A stretch of DNA of 49,878 nt from an uncultured Collinsella sp. (lineage in GTDB: Bacteria; Actinomycetota; Coriobacteriia; Coriobacteriales; Coriobacteriaceae), in contig CAUEQD010000014.1 of NCBI GenBank assembly GCA_959019945.1, positions 1 through 49,878 on the forward strand, written 5' to 3'. Below the pieces are notes generated by a model. It ran no database searches and was not told the DNA's origin. It saw nothing but the letters and a program-made list of their open reading frames with translations. Shown here piece by piece: positions 17,027-25,944 of this stretch. The first letter of the stretch is position 1, and the number at the start of each line of letters is the position of its first letter. Both the position numbers and the translations under genes were made by a program.

Positions 17027-17064
17027 GCCAAGGGTCCCGCTCCAAATTAGCTGCCCATATAAGC

Positions 17065-17104
17065 AAAAGGAGGCCTCCGCGGCGATGCGGAGGCCTCCTT
17101 TTTT
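17065..17104. terminator. bidirectional intrinsic terminator
   Basis: A 16-bp perfect stem (17065-17080/17087-17102) is flanked by AAAA on the left and T-run on the right, so it can end both niaR (+) and the ferredoxin gene (-). Confidence 0.88.
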
Positions 17105-17143
17105 GTGCACGGTGTACTTTTGAGTGTGCAAGTGGGGGAGTTA

Positions 17144-17329
17144 TTACTCCTCGACGATCTCGGTGATCGCGCCAGCGGGGCAAGCGTCCTGGCAAGCGCC
17201 ACAGGCGACGCAGGAATCCTCGTCAGCGACGGTGGCGACGTCCTGGAGCTCCAGAACGCCAGCGGGGCAGGAGTCGACGCAAACGCCACAAGCGATGCAC
17301 TCGTCGGCATCAATTACGGGATGAGCCAT
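17144..17329 (-). CDS. 2[4Fe-4S] ferredoxin
   Basis: A 61-residue bacterial ferredoxin, a soluble low-potential electron carrier. Two complete C-x2-C-x2-C-x3-C-P motifs (CIACGVCVDSCP and CVACGACQDACP) each bind one 4Fe-4S cluster; the protein is acidic. The ATG at 17329 is chosen because GAGAGGAA precedes it; the upstream extension is not protein-like. Single gene with its own terminator. A likely electron donor for hydrogenase or other anaerobic enzymes, which is inference. Confidence 0.94.
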   Translation of the reverse strand: MAHPVIDADECIACGVCVDSCPAGVLELQDVATVADEDSCVACGACQDACPAGAITEIVEE

Positions 17330-17690
17330 GGTAGTTTCCTCTCTGTTGACCGACGCTACAGGCGATGCGCGTCGGTTTGATTCGGGCAAAAACATACCAC
17401 GGGAGCGACCGTTTGCAATACCCTCTGACCGGCATCTTCATACCGTTCGCCGAGTATGCCGCGGCTTACTAAAAAACATGCAGGTGAGGCCGTTGAGCTG
17501 CGCAAATGTTAGCTATAGGTGACTTGAAATATAGGGCGATTGAGCGTGCTTGCGGAAACCGTATCCCGTAATCCACGCCCAAAGCGGGAGATAGTTTCAG
17601 GCTCGCACCTCAGTCAACTCTACATAGATCTCAATAGATCTGCCGAGAACTCAAACAGTGTATCTACCTGCGCATTTGAGAACCTAAACT
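17330..17690. other. intergenic stretch with nothing recognised
   Basis: Between the ferredoxin start and the dnaK control region I see no gene. The direct repeat TAGATCT occurs twice near 17623-17641; nothing else stands out. Confidence 0.4.
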
Positions 17691-17702
17691 CTCAGAGATA
17701 AG

Positions 17703-17737
17703 AAATCTTATATGAATTGACTTAGATTTTGTATATT
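17703..17737 (+). promoter_or_regulatory. dnaK promoter with operator shared with clpB
   Basis: AAATCTTATAT (17703-17713), six bases, ACTTAGATTT (17720-17729) form an inverted repeat; TATATT at 17732-17737 is a likely -10 box. The same arms with the same six-base spacing occur before clpB at 28177-28203. HspR, encoded in this operon, is the probable ligand, though the sequence differs from the classic HAIR element. Confidence 0.7.
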
Positions 17738-17838
17738 CCGGCCCATAAGGGGATACACTACATCCTGAAAGACAAGCCGAAACACCGCGCGGCAGACCGC
17801 CGAGTCGGTGCAAACGCACAAGAGAGAGGGAATTTCTA

Positions 17839-19731
17839 ATGGGCAAGATTCTTGGTATCGACCTTGGTACTACTAACTCCGCAATGGCCGTTCTCGAGGG
17901 CGGTTCTCCGACCATTATCGTGAACGCCGAGGGCGACCGCACCACGCCGTCTGTCGTGGGCTTCCGTGCCGACGGCGACCGCGTCGTGGGTAAGGCCGCT
18001 AAGAACCAGGCTGTCACCAACCCCAAGAACACCGTGTTCTCCATCAAGCGCTTCATGGGCCGCAAGTACTCCGAGTGCACCTCCGAGATCAAGACCGTGC
18101 CGTATGAGGTCAAGGAGGGCCAGGGTGGCCGTGCCGTCGTCGACATCGAGGGCAAGGATTACACCGCCGAGCAGGTGAGCGCCATGACGCTCGCTAAGAT
18201 GAAGGCCGACGCCGAGAAGTATCTGGGCGAGACCGTCACCGACGCCGTCATCACCGTCCCGGCTTACTTCAACGACGCCCAGCGTCAGGCCACCAAGGAC
18301 GCCGGTAAGATCGCCGGCCTCAACGTCAAGCGTATCGTTAACGAGCCGACCGCTGCTGCCCTGGCTTATGGCCTGGACAAGCAGGGCACCGACCAGCGCA
18401 TCCTGGTCTTCGACCTGGGCGGCGGCACCTTCGACGTCTCTATCCTCGACCTCGCCGACGGCGTGTTTGAGGTTCTGTCCACCTCGGGCGACAACCATCT
18501 GGGCGGCGACGACTGGGACCAGCGCGTCATCGACTGGATGGCCGACAAGTTCCAGCAGGAGAACGGTGTCGACCTGCGTCAGGACCCCATGGCCCTGCAG
18601 CGCCTGAAGGAGGCCGCCGAGAATGCCAAGAAGGAGCTCTCCGCAGCCCAGCAGTCCACCATCAACCTGCCGTTCATCACCATGAACCAGTCCGGCCCGC
18701 TGCACCTCAACTACACGCTGACCCGCGCCGAGTTCGAGAAGATCACCCGCGACCTGCTCGAGCGCTGCAAGCAGCCTGTCACCAACGCCCTGCGCGACGC
18801 TAAGCTCAAGCTCTCCGACCTGACCGAGGTCATCCTCGTCGGCGGCTCCACCCGTATGCCCGCTGTTCAGGACCTGGTCAAGACCATGACCGGCAAGCAG
18901 CCCAACATGTCCGTGAACCCCGACGAGGTCGTTGCCGACGGCGCTGCCGTTCAGGGCGGCGTGCTCACCGGTGACGTCGAGGGCATCCTGCTGCTCGACG
19001 TGACCCCGCTGTCGCTGGGCGTCGAGACCATGGGCGGCATCATGACCAAGATGATCGACCGTAACACCACGATCCCGACCTCCAAGACCGAGGTTTACTC
19101 CACCGCTGCCGACAACCAGACCAGCGTCGAGATCAACGTGCTCCAGGGCGAGCGCGAGCTTGCCCGCGACAACAAGTCGCTCGGTAAGTTCCAGCTGACC
19201 GGTATCCCGGCTGCCCGCCGCGGCGTGCCGCAGATCGAGGTCACCTTCGACATCGACGCTAACGGCATCGTCAAGGTTTCCGCTAAGGACAAGGGCACCG
19301 GCAAGGAGCAGCAGATCACCATCTCCGGTTCCACCGCTCTGTCCGACGACGAAGTCGATCGCATGGTCAAGGACGCCGAGGCCCATGCCGAGGAGGACAA
19401 GAAGCAGAAGGAAGAGGTCGAGGTCCGCAACCAGACCGACAGCCTGTGCTACTCCACCGAGCAGACCCTCAACGAGCTGGGCGACAAGGTTTCCGCCGAC
19501 GTGAAGTCCAAGGCCGAGGCCGCTATCGCCGACGCCAAGAAGGCACTCGAGGGCTCTGACGTCGAGGCCATCAAGGCCGCTGGCGAGTCCCTGCAGTCTG
19601 TGGCCTACGAGCTGGCTCAGGTTGTCTACGCCGACGCTCAGCAGCAGACCGACGGTGCCGCCGGCGCCCAGCCTGCCGACGACGACGTCGTCGACGCCGA
19701 CTACGAGGTTGTGGACGACGAGGACAAGTAA
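17839..19731 (+). CDS. dnaK: chaperone DnaK (Hsp70)
   Basis: DnaK, 630 residues, the ATP-driven chaperone that holds unfolded proteins with DnaJ and GrpE. The phosphate-1 loop GIDLGTTNSAMAVLEGG starts at residue 4; VPAYFNDAQRQATKDAG, the FDLGGGTFDVSILDL phosphate-2 loop and VGGSTRMPAVQ follow; the substrate-binding half ends in the acidic tail EVVDDEDK. The single-gap nucleotide domain is the short Gram-positive type. GAGAGAGGG precedes the ATG. First gene of dnaK-grpE, then dnaJ and hspR. Confidence 0.98.
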   Translation: MGKILGIDLGTTNSAMAVLEGGSPTIIVNAEGDRTTPSVVGFRADGDRVVGKAAKNQAVTNPKNTVFSIKRFMGRKYSECTSEIKTVPYEVKEGQGGRAVVDIEGKDYTAEQVSAMTLAKMKADAEKYLGETVTDAVITVPAYFNDAQRQATKDAGKIAGLNVKRIVNEPTAAALAYGLDKQGTDQRILVFDLGGGTFDVSILDLADGVFEVLSTSGDNHLGGDDWDQRVIDWMADKFQQENGVDLRQDPMALQRLKEAAENAKKELSAAQQSTINLPFITMNQSGPLHLNYTLTRAEFEKITRDLLERCKQPVTNALRDAKLKLSDLTEVILVGGSTRMPAVQDLVKTMTGKQPNMSVNPDEVVADGAAVQGGVLTGDVEGILLLDVTPLSLGVETMGGIMTKMIDRNTTIPTSKTEVYSTAADNQTSVEINVLQGERELARDNKSLGKFQLTGIPAARRGVPQIEVTFDIDANGIVKVSAKDKGTGKEQQITISGSTALSDDEVDRMVKDAEAHAEEDKKQKEEVEVRNQTDSLCYSTEQTLNELGDKVSADVKSKAEAAIADAKKALEGSDVEAIKAAGESLQSVAYELAQVVYADAQQQTDGAAGAQPADDDVVDADYEVVDDEDK

Positions 19732-19733
19732 TC

Positions 19734-20576
19734 ATGTCCGCCCGTAAAGCTCGCACGGAGGCGGCTGCCGCTGGCACCGCCCCCGTTGACTCTGAGGAGA
19801 AGGACGTGAAGATTCCCGTAGAGGCCGTCGACGATACCGAGGCCAATGAGGCCGCGGCCGCCGAGGCTGCCGAGAACCAGGTAGAGGATTCCAACAAGGA
19901 GGCGACGATGACCGAGGACGAGATGGTGGAAGCCGCTATCCGCGCCGGTGAGGAAGCCGCCGACAACGACTTTAAGCTCAAGTTCGAGCAGGCTCAGAAG
20001 GAGCTTGCCGACGTGCGCAGCGAGCTCGAGGCTGCGGCAGAGGCTCAGAAGGCCGCCGAGGACAAGGCAAAGGACGCCACCGAGCGCACCGCCCGTCTGC
20101 AGGCTGACTGGGAGAACTTCCGTCGCCGTACCGCCAACGAGCGTATCGCCGAGCGCGAGCGCGCGACCGAGAAGCTCGTCACCGCGTTGCTTCCGGTGGT
20201 CGACGATATCGAGCGCGCGATCGACCATGCCCGCAGTCAGGAGCTTTCCGACGACTTTAAGCAGTTCGTCGATGGCGTTGACGCGGTTCATGCCAAGCTG
20301 CTCGATGTGTTTGCGCACGAGGGTGTTGAGCCCATCGACCCCAAGGGCGAGGCGTTCGATCCGCTCGAGCACCAGGCCGTGGGACGTGTCGAGGACGCCG
20401 CGCAGTACGACGAGACCGTCAACGACGTGTACCAGAAGGGCTACCGCATGGCGGATCGCATCCTGCGTTCCGCGATGGTGACGGTGACCTACGGTGGCGA
20501 GAAGCGCCCCGCACCGGAGCCCGAAGCGGCGCCCGAGGATGCTACGGCCGATACGGCCGAGAGCACCGAGGAGTAA
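19734..20576 (+). CDS. grpE: nucleotide exchange factor GrpE
   Basis: GrpE, 280 residues, releases ADP from DnaK. The C-terminal two thirds (about 90-250) hold the long coiled coil (LQADWENFRRR) and the beta-wing (HQAVGRVEDAAQYDETVNDVYQKGY). The first ~85 residues are a low-complexity acidic Ala/Glu-rich extension, which makes it longer than the usual ~200 residues. An internal ATG at 19909 could be an alternative start but has no better ribosome site. It starts two bases after dnaK and is followed by a strong terminator. Confidence 0.93.
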   Translation: MSARKARTEAAAAGTAPVDSEEKDVKIPVEAVDDTEANEAAAAEAAENQVEDSNKEATMTEDEMVEAAIRAGEEAADNDFKLKFEQAQKELADVRSELEAAAEAQKAAEDKAKDATERTARLQADWENFRRRTANERIAERERATEKLVTALLPVVDDIERAIDHARSQELSDDFKQFVDGVDAVHAKLLDVFAHEGVEPIDPKGEAFDPLEHQAVGRVEDAAQYDETVNDVYQKGYRMADRILRSAMVTVTYGGEKRPAPEPEAAPEDATADTAESTEE

Positions 20577-20581
20577 TTGAG

Positions 20582-20613
20582 AAGGGCCCCGGGGCAACAC
20601 CCGGGGCCCTTTC
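20582..20613 (+). terminator. terminator between grpE and dnaJ
   Basis: A 12-bp stem (20582-20593/20600-20611) with loop GCAACA and a short T tail. It would reduce readthrough from dnaK-grpE into dnaJ-hspR. Confidence 0.8.
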
Positions 20614-20684
20614 TGGCCTAGTGCCATATGAAAGCATGAGCCGTCGTCTGCATGGGCGGCGGACGTAACAGGAGAGGAGCTACG

Positions 20685-21650
20685 ATGGCTGCAGGCAAAA
20701 CCTTCTATGACATCCTGGGCGTATCCAAGAGCGCCTCCGATAAAGAGATTAAGAGCGCGTTTCGCAAGCTCGCGCAAAAATATCACCCCGATGCCGGCGG
20801 CGACGAGGCCAAGTTTAAGGAGATCAGCGAGGCCTACGAAACGCTTTCGGACGAGAAGAAGCGCAAAGAGTACGACCAGATGCTCATGTTTGGCGGCATG
20901 CCGGGCGCGGGCGGCGCGTATGGCGGCGGCTACGGTGCCGGCGCGGGCGCCAGCGGCTGGGGCGACATCTTCGACAGCATCTTTAGCGGCAACGGCGCCT
21001 GGGGCAGCGATTGGGGCTCGGGCTTTGCCGGGGCTGCGGGCGCTGCCGGTGCCGGCGCGGGTCGCAGCCGCGCTCGCAAGGGCGGCGACCTGTCGCTGAC
21101 CGTCGATGTGACGGCTGAGGACGCGTTCCGCGGCGTGACGCACAAGGTCACCTATCGCATTCCCTCGACAGGCGAGCAGCAGACCATTACGGTTTCGGTG
21201 CCCGCGGGCGCGGTCGACGGCGGCAAGCTGCGCTACAAACGTCGCGGCGAGTATGGCGTTGCCGGCGGCGAGCGCGGCGACCTGGTCGTGACCACGCACG
21301 TGGAGGAGCATCCGCTGTTTAAGCGTAAAGGTGCCGACGTGACCATGGAGGTACCGGTCTCGGTCTATGAGGCGGCGCTCGGCTGCACGGTGGACGTGCC
21401 GACGCCCGGCGGCGCGACGGTTCGTCTGAAGGTGCCCGCTGGCACCCAGACGGGCAAGAAGTTCCGCTTTAAGGAGATGGGTGCGCCCGACGTTAAGCAT
21501 CGCGGGCGCACCGGTGCACTGCTTGTCGAGATCAAGGTGCAGGTTCCCACGAACCTGTCTGATGACGAGCGCGATGCCATGACCAAGCTGCGTGAGGCCG
21601 ACGCGCGCGACTATCGCGAGAAGGTCAACCGTTACAAGGCGACGTATTAA
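20685..21650 (+). CDS. dnaJ: J-domain cochaperone without zinc finger (DnaJ/CbpA type)
   Basis: 321-residue J-protein that stimulates DnaK ATPase. J domain at 1-70 with HPD at 34-36; a Gly-rich region (about 75-140); then two substrate-binding C-terminal domains. The CXXCXGXG zinc-finger repeats of classical DnaJ are missing and only one Cys is present, so this is a type II (CbpA-like) cochaperone. The ATG at 20685 has GGAGAGGAG upstream; the frame from 20652 lacks a ribosome site. It is the only J-protein gene in this heat-shock operon. Confidence 0.93.
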   Translation: MAAGKTFYDILGVSKSASDKEIKSAFRKLAQKYHPDAGGDEAKFKEISEAYETLSDEKKRKEYDQMLMFGGMPGAGGAYGGGYGAGAGASGWGDIFDSIFSGNGAWGSDWGSGFAGAAGAAGAGAGRSRARKGGDLSLTVDVTAEDAFRGVTHKVTYRIPSTGEQQTITVSVPAGAVDGGKLRYKRRGEYGVAGGERGDLVVTTHVEEHPLFKRKGADVTMEVPVSVYEAALGCTVDVPTPGGATVRLKVPAGTQTGKKFRFKEMGAPDVKHRGRTGALLVEIKVQVPTNLSDDERDAMTKLREADARDYREKVNRYKATY

Positions 21651-21804
21651 AAATGGAGCCCGAGGCGGGTTTTCCAGGTGCTCGAGATTGGCCTGAAAGA
21701 GGAGCGACGCGTACTCGGGTACGCGAGCGACGGTTTGAAGGCCAAGGTCGGGTGCCTGGGAAAGCCGCTTTGGGATGAGGTTGATTAAGAAGGGGTCTGT
21801 GAGT

Positions 21805-22221
21805 ATGGCCGAGGACAATAGGAACAAACCGCTGTACATGATCAGCGTGGCGGCCGAGCTGACCGGCATGCATCCGCAGACTCTGCGCGTCTACGAGTCC
21901 AAGGGCCTGGTGAACCCCCAGCGCTCGGGCGGTAACACGCGCCTGTATTCGCGTGCCGATATCGAGCGCTTGGAGCTCATCAACCAGCTGACCGACGAGG
22001 GCATCAACCTTGCCGGCGTGGTGCGCATCCTCGATATGAAGGAGCGTGCCGAGGAGCGCGAGCGCGAGAACGAGAAGCTCCGCGCCCGCGTGCGTCAGCT
22101 CGAGGAAGAGCTGCACGAGTACAAGATGCAGAAGAAGATTACCGCTCTGGCCCCGCGCGACGGCTCAGTCAACCCCGAGCAAGTCATGCGCAAGCTTTTA
22201 GGAGCAGGCGGAGATTTGTAG
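21805..22221 (+). CDS. hspR: heat-shock repressor HspR (MerR family)
   Basis: 138-residue MerR-type regulator. The HTH reads MISVAAELTGMHPQTLRVYE and is followed by the wing KGLVNPQRSGGNTRLYS, typical of HspR; then a coiled-coil of charged heptads (about 75-110) and a C-terminal tail. In Streptomyces and Helicobacter HspR represses dnaK and clpB with DnaK as corepressor. GAAGGGG lies nine bases before the ATG at 21805; GTG at 21799 is too close to it. It is last in the operon and likely represses the shared site before dnaK and clpB. Confidence 0.92.
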   Translation: MAEDNRNKPLYMISVAAELTGMHPQTLRVYESKGLVNPQRSGGNTRLYSRADIERLELINQLTDEGINLAGVVRILDMKERAEERERENEKLRARVRQLEEELHEYKMQKKITALAPRDGSVNPEQVMRKLLGAGGDL

Positions 22222-22495
22222 TTACGCGGTTTTACCAAACCGCGTAACGGCTCGACGCTGCGCCCTTAGGTTCCGCCGTTCTGACGAGCGGCGGACCAGT
22301 TGACGCTGCGCGCCGCCCAGAGCGACAATTTGTCATTCAAAGGGCAAGGCATGACCACAAGGTCTATGCCTTGCCCTTTTCATGCCAACTTGTCGCTCTG
22401 GACGTCGCTCGCTGTCCGTCCTCTACCTGCGGCGCTGCTTTGCTCCGGATGCGGTAGGGTAGTCATTGGGTGTTCTTAAATGACTAGTCGAAAGG
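22221..22495 (+). repeat. composite palindromic element, copy B
   Basis: Begins inside the hspR stop codon. Stems: 12-bp (22221-22232/22237-22248) with TACC loop; 7-bp (22272-22278/22289-22295); 12-bp outer (22317-22328/22390-22401) around a long inner hairpin tipped by GACC-ACAA-GGTC (22353-22364). Linkers GCTCGACGCTGC, GCTGTCCGTCCTCTACCTG and GTAGTCATTGGG are shared with copy A at 792-1013, while most arm sequences differ. Confidence 0.75.
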
Positions 22496-22582
22496 GACAC
22501 TCTTGCACTAAATCTGCCGGCCCTCGCCGGGTTCATCCTTTACTTTACCGAGATAAAGTGAACGTGTAGATTCGTAACCCAC

Positions 22583-22610
22583 TTGCAACCGTTCTATGGC
22601 ACGATATTGA
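22583..22610 (+). promoter_or_regulatory. possible promoter of the aconitase-family gene
   Basis: TTGCAA (22583-22588), a 16-bp spacer and TATTGA (22605-22610) are a moderate sigma-70-type match about 50 bp before the start. No operator was recognised. Confidence 0.4.
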
Positions 22611-22658
22611 ACGAATGTATGCTATGCGCTCAAATTTTTGGGCAGAGTGGGAGACAGT

Positions 22659-24959
22659 ATGGTCAAGCTGTACGAGGACGGCATCTACCTGCGCGGCGGC
22701 AGCGAGGTTGTGCCTGCAGCCGAGGCTGCCGAGCGTGGTATTACGCAGACGCCCGAGGACGCCAAGCGTGGCACCCTCGCGTATTCGATCCTCCAGGCAC
22801 ACAATACGTCCGGAGATCCCGAGGCGCTCAAGATTCGCTTCGATGCCATGGCGAGCCACGACATCACCTTTGTCGGCATCATCCAGACGGCGCGCGCCTC
22901 GGGCATGGAGCAGTTCCCGCTGCCTTACGTGCTCACCAACTGCCACAACTCGCTGTGCGCCGTGGGCGGCACCATCAACGAGGACGACCATGTCTTTGGC
23001 CTCTCGGCTGCCAAAAAGTACGGCGGCATCTTCGTTCCGCCCCATATCGCGGTCATCCATTCCTTTATGCGTGAGAACTTCGCGGGCTGCGGCAAGATGA
23101 TCCTGGGTTCCGACTCGCACACCCGCTATGGTGCCCTGGGTACCATGGCCGTGGGCGAGGGCGGCGGCGAGCTGGCAAAGCAGCTGCTGCGCGACACCTA
23201 CGATGTCGCCTATCCCGGCGTCGTCGCCATCTACCTCACGGGTTCCCCGCGCCCCGGCGTCGGCCCGCACGACGTGGCGCTCGCCATCATCCGCGCCGTC
23301 TTTGCCAAGGGCTACGTCAAGAACAAGGTCATGGAGTTCGTGGGCCCCGGCATCGCGAGCATGACGACTGACTATCGCAACGGCGTCGACGTCATGACCA
23401 CCGAGACCACCTGCCTGTCGAGCATCTGGGCAACCGACGAGGACACGCACGCGTTTTTGACCATGCACGGCCGCGGCGACGACTACCGCGAGCTCAAGCC
23501 CGCCGATGTCGCCTACTACGACGGCTGCGTCGAGGTCGACCTGTCGAGCATCAAGCCCATGATCGCGCTGCCGTTCCATCCTTCCAACGGCTTTGAGATC
23601 GACGAGCTCAACGAGAATCTCGAGGACATCCTTCACGAGGTGGAGCTCGAGGCCGCCAAGATCGGCGAGGGCAAGACGCACTTTAGCCTGCTCGACAAGA
23701 TCGTCGACGGCAAGCTGCACGTGCAGCAGGGCGTTATCGCCGGCTGCTCGGGCGGCAACTACGACTCCGTGGTCCAGGCTGCCCGCGTGCTCAAGGGCGC
23801 CAACACCGGCTGCGGCGAGTTCTCGCTGTCGGTCTATCCCACGAGCCAGCCCGTGGCGCTCGAGCTTACACGCCGCGGCTATATCTACGACCTTATGGAG
23901 GCCGGCGCGATCGTGCGCACGGCATTCTGCGGCCCGTGCTTTGGCGCCGGCGACACGCCTGCCAACAACGGCCTTTCGATCCGCCACACCACGCGCAACT
24001 TCCCCAATCGCGAGGGTTCCAAGCCGGGCAACGGTCAGCTGAGCGCCGTGGCCCTGATGGACGCCCGCTCCATTGCGGCGACGGCTGCCAACGGCGGCGT
24101 CCTGACGCCGGCGACCGACCTGCCCGAGGAGATTTGGGACGAGGCCTGCGAGTACACCTTTGACGACGCGCCGTACAAGAAGCGCGTGTACTGGGGCTTT
24201 GGCAAGGCTGAGCCGGCCGACGAGCTGGTCGAGGGCCCCAACATCAAGCCGTGGCCCGCGATGGAGCCTCTCGGCGACGACATCCTGCTCAAGGTGTGCT
24301 CCAAGATCATGGACCCGGTCACTACGACCGACGAGCTCATTCCCTCGGGCGAGACGAGCTCCTTCCGCTCCAACCCGCTGGGTCTGGCCGAGTTTACGCT
24401 CAGCCGTCGCGACCCTGCCTACGTGGGCCGCTCCAAGGAGGTCGACGCGGTGGAAAAGCGCCGCGTTGCCGGCGAGGCAGCGGGCGACCTGGCCGCGCTC
24501 GATGCCGAGCTTGCCGGTGTGTTTGAGGCACTGGCCGGCGCAGGTGTCGCGGCCGATGCCAAGGCGACCGAGTACGGTTCTATGCTCTACGCCAAGAAGC
24601 CCGGCGATGGCTCTGCCCGCGAGCAGGCCGCAAGCTGCCAGCGCGTGATCGGCGGCCTGGCCAACATCGTCCACGAGTACGCCACCAAGCGTTATCGCTC
24701 CAACGTGATGAACTGGGGCATGGTGCCCTTCCAGATGGAGGCCGAGCCCAACTTCGAGGTGGGCGACTACGTCTTCGTGCCGGGTATCCGCGCCGCGCTT
24801 GACGGCGACCTCAAGAACATTGCTGCCTACGTGGTGCGTGCCGATGGTGCGGTTGAGCAGATTGAGCTCTACATCGCCGACATGACGGTCGAGGAGCGCG
24901 CCATCGTCAAGGCCGGCTGCCTGATCAACTACAACAAGTTCAAGGCCGCTGCCGAGTAA
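22659..24959 (+). CDS. aconitase-family hydratase (YbhJ-like)
   Basis: 766-residue member of the aconitase superfamily. Cluster ligands are visible as the Cys in AGCSGGN and the pair in CGPCFGAGD; other family segments are GSDSHTRYGALGTMAVGEGGGE and LSSIWATDEDT. The C-terminal swivel domain contains NVMNWGMVPFQ. The sequence resembles the YbhJ/hydratase branch rather than citrate-cycle AcnA/AcnB, so the substrate is uncertain. The ATG at 22659 is preferred over a TTG at 22638 because GTGGGAG precedes it. Monocistronic, with a large hairpin downstream. Confidence 0.82.
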   Translation: MVKLYEDGIYLRGGSEVVPAAEAAERGITQTPEDAKRGTLAYSILQAHNTSGDPEALKIRFDAMASHDITFVGIIQTARASGMEQFPLPYVLTNCHNSLCAVGGTINEDDHVFGLSAAKKYGGIFVPPHIAVIHSFMRENFAGCGKMILGSDSHTRYGALGTMAVGEGGGELAKQLLRDTYDVAYPGVVAIYLTGSPRPGVGPHDVALAIIRAVFAKGYVKNKVMEFVGPGIASMTTDYRNGVDVMTTETTCLSSIWATDEDTHAFLTMHGRGDDYRELKPADVAYYDGCVEVDLSSIKPMIALPFHPSNGFEIDELNENLEDILHEVELEAAKIGEGKTHFSLLDKIVDGKLHVQQGVIAGCSGGNYDSVVQAARVLKGANTGCGEFSLSVYPTSQPVALELTRRGYIYDLMEAGAIVRTAFCGPCFGAGDTPANNGLSIRHTTRNFPNREGSKPGNGQLSAVALMDARSIAATAANGGVLTPATDLPEEIWDEACEYTFDDAPYKKRVYWGFGKAEPADELVEGPNIKPWPAMEPLGDDILLKVCSKIMDPVTTTDELIPSGETSSFRSNPLGLAEFTLSRRDPAYVGRSKEVDAVEKRRVAGEAAGDLAALDAELAGVFEALAGAGVAADAKATEYGSMLYAKKPGDGSAREQAASCQRVIGGLANIVHEYATKRYRSNVMNWGMVPFQMEAEPNFEVGDYVFVPGIRAALDGDLKNIAAYVVRADGAVEQIELYIADMTVEERAIVKAGCLINYNKFKAAAE

Positions 24960-24960
24960 C

Positions 24961-25061
24961 GCACTTAATTGTCCGCCCGGGGCTCACCCTTTCCCGCCCG
25001 CTCACGCGCTTCGCGAGGGTCGCGTCAGAGAAAGGTATAACCGGGGCTACTTGTTAAGTGC
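24961..25061 (+). terminator. large hairpin after the hydratase gene
   Basis: Nested inverted repeats GCACTTAA/TTAAGTGC (24961-24968/25054-25061) and CCTTTC/GAAAGG inside, directly after the stop. No strong T-run follows, so termination efficiency is uncertain; it may be a repeat-type 3' structure. Confidence 0.55.
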
Positions 25062-25148
25062 TGCTCGTTGGGTCTTGAGGGGCGCTAAAATCGAGGTTGC
25101 AACTCTTCTCTATGGGGGAGTGCGCCTTTGTTCATATGCTATCTAGAA

Positions 25149-25177
25149 TTGACAGTATGAAGTTGGCGCTTTAAAGT
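25149..25177 (+). promoter_or_regulatory. promoter of secreted-protein gene
   Basis: TTGACA (25149-25154), 17-bp spacer, TAAAGT (25172-25177). A near-consensus promoter 34 bp before the start at 25211. Confidence 0.7.
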
Positions 25178-25210
25178 GAGCTCAAAACACTCTCGTTTGT
25201 GGAGTTGAAG

Positions 25211-25900
25211 ATGAAGCGTTGCACTTCTGTTTTGTTGCTGTTGGTGGCTTGCGTCGTCGCTGCTGCGGGCGTGGTCCTATTTGGCTCGCTTATCTTCTAT
25301 GGGCCGAGTGGGGTTGAGCAGACGGTCGAGATGGCGTCCCTTGTTGCATCGATGCCCGGGCAAATGATTTCGGACGTTACAAAGCCCGATGAGATAACGC
25401 TCGATATCGAGGAAACGCCGGGCATTCTAAGCATAAGCAACTACCCCATGATTGAACTTGGCTCGTCTCGCTATACCAAGGACGAGAAGTTGTCCCGACA
25501 GGCGCTGGACTTGCTAAACGGGCGTTCGTTCAAACGCTGGGACGGTTGGGATGCCTATGAGCGCCGACGTGGTTTTGTGAACGGTGGCTACTATACAACG
25601 CTGAAGTTGTATTCATCTGATGGCAAACTGATGCGCACCGTTAACTACAATCCGGAATACGCAAAAGCCGGAGGTGGGGACGGCGTCTATATCCAAGATG
25701 GCGGCGTGACCTACATTCTTGAAGGCGACCAGCAGCAGGTGATCGATTTTTTGGATCGTTGCGTGATGGACGCGTACGACCAGACCTGCTTGCCCGACCC
25801 GCAGACTGCACGCGATGGTGGATCTGCTCGTACATGGCTATTCGAGGATGAGATGCCCTGGACCGCCGAATCGGGAAGCACGGGCTCGGCAAAAGAGTAG
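25211..25900 (+). CDS. membrane-anchored exported protein, paralogue 1
   Basis: 229 residues. An N-terminal hydrophobic segment (about 4-30) anchors or secretes it; the rest is extracytoplasmic. I do not recognise the family. The C-terminal 40 residues (TCLPD, SARTWLFEDEMPW, ESGSTGS) are nearly identical to those of the gene at 27179, whereas the middle parts share only the general pattern (ISNYP, FKRW, EGDQ). The ATG at 25211 is used because GTGGAG lies six bases upstream; GTG at 25199 is possible. Its 3' end and following hairpins are duplicated 1950 bp downstream. Confidence 0.75.
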   Translation: MKRCTSVLLLLVACVVAAAGVVLFGSLIFYGPSGVEQTVEMASLVASMPGQMISDVTKPDEITLDIEETPGILSISNYPMIELGSSRYTKDEKLSRQALDLLNGRSFKRWDGWDAYERRRGFVNGGYYTTLKLYSSDGKLMRTVNYNPEYAKAGGGDGVYIQDGGVTYILEGDQQQVIDFLDRCVMDAYDQTCLPDPQTARDGGSARTWLFEDEMPWTAESGSTGSAKE

Positions 25901-25909
25901 AGAACGCGA

Positions 25910-25941
25910 CCACCACAAAGGTGCCCCTTTGCGGTGGTTTT
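25910..25941 (+). terminator. terminator after paralogue 1
   Basis: CCACCACAAAGG paired with CCTTTGCGGTGG and a TTTT tail. One of four related hairpins in this block (also at 26189, 27056 and 27860). Confidence 0.8.
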
Positions 25942-25944
25942 CAG

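Noticed and set aside
17703..17729. CIRCE element for HrcA
   Set aside because: The sequence does not match the CIRCE consensus and an HspR gene is present in the operon.
17836..19386. 516-residue open frame on the minus strand
   Set aside because: Antisense to dnaK; composition typical of reversed dnaK codons.
19701..21869. 722-residue open frame on the minus strand
   Set aside because: Antisense to grpE, dnaJ and part of hspR; crosses several real genes.
22545..24674. 709-residue open frame on the minus strand
   Set aside because: Antisense shadow of the aconitase-family gene.
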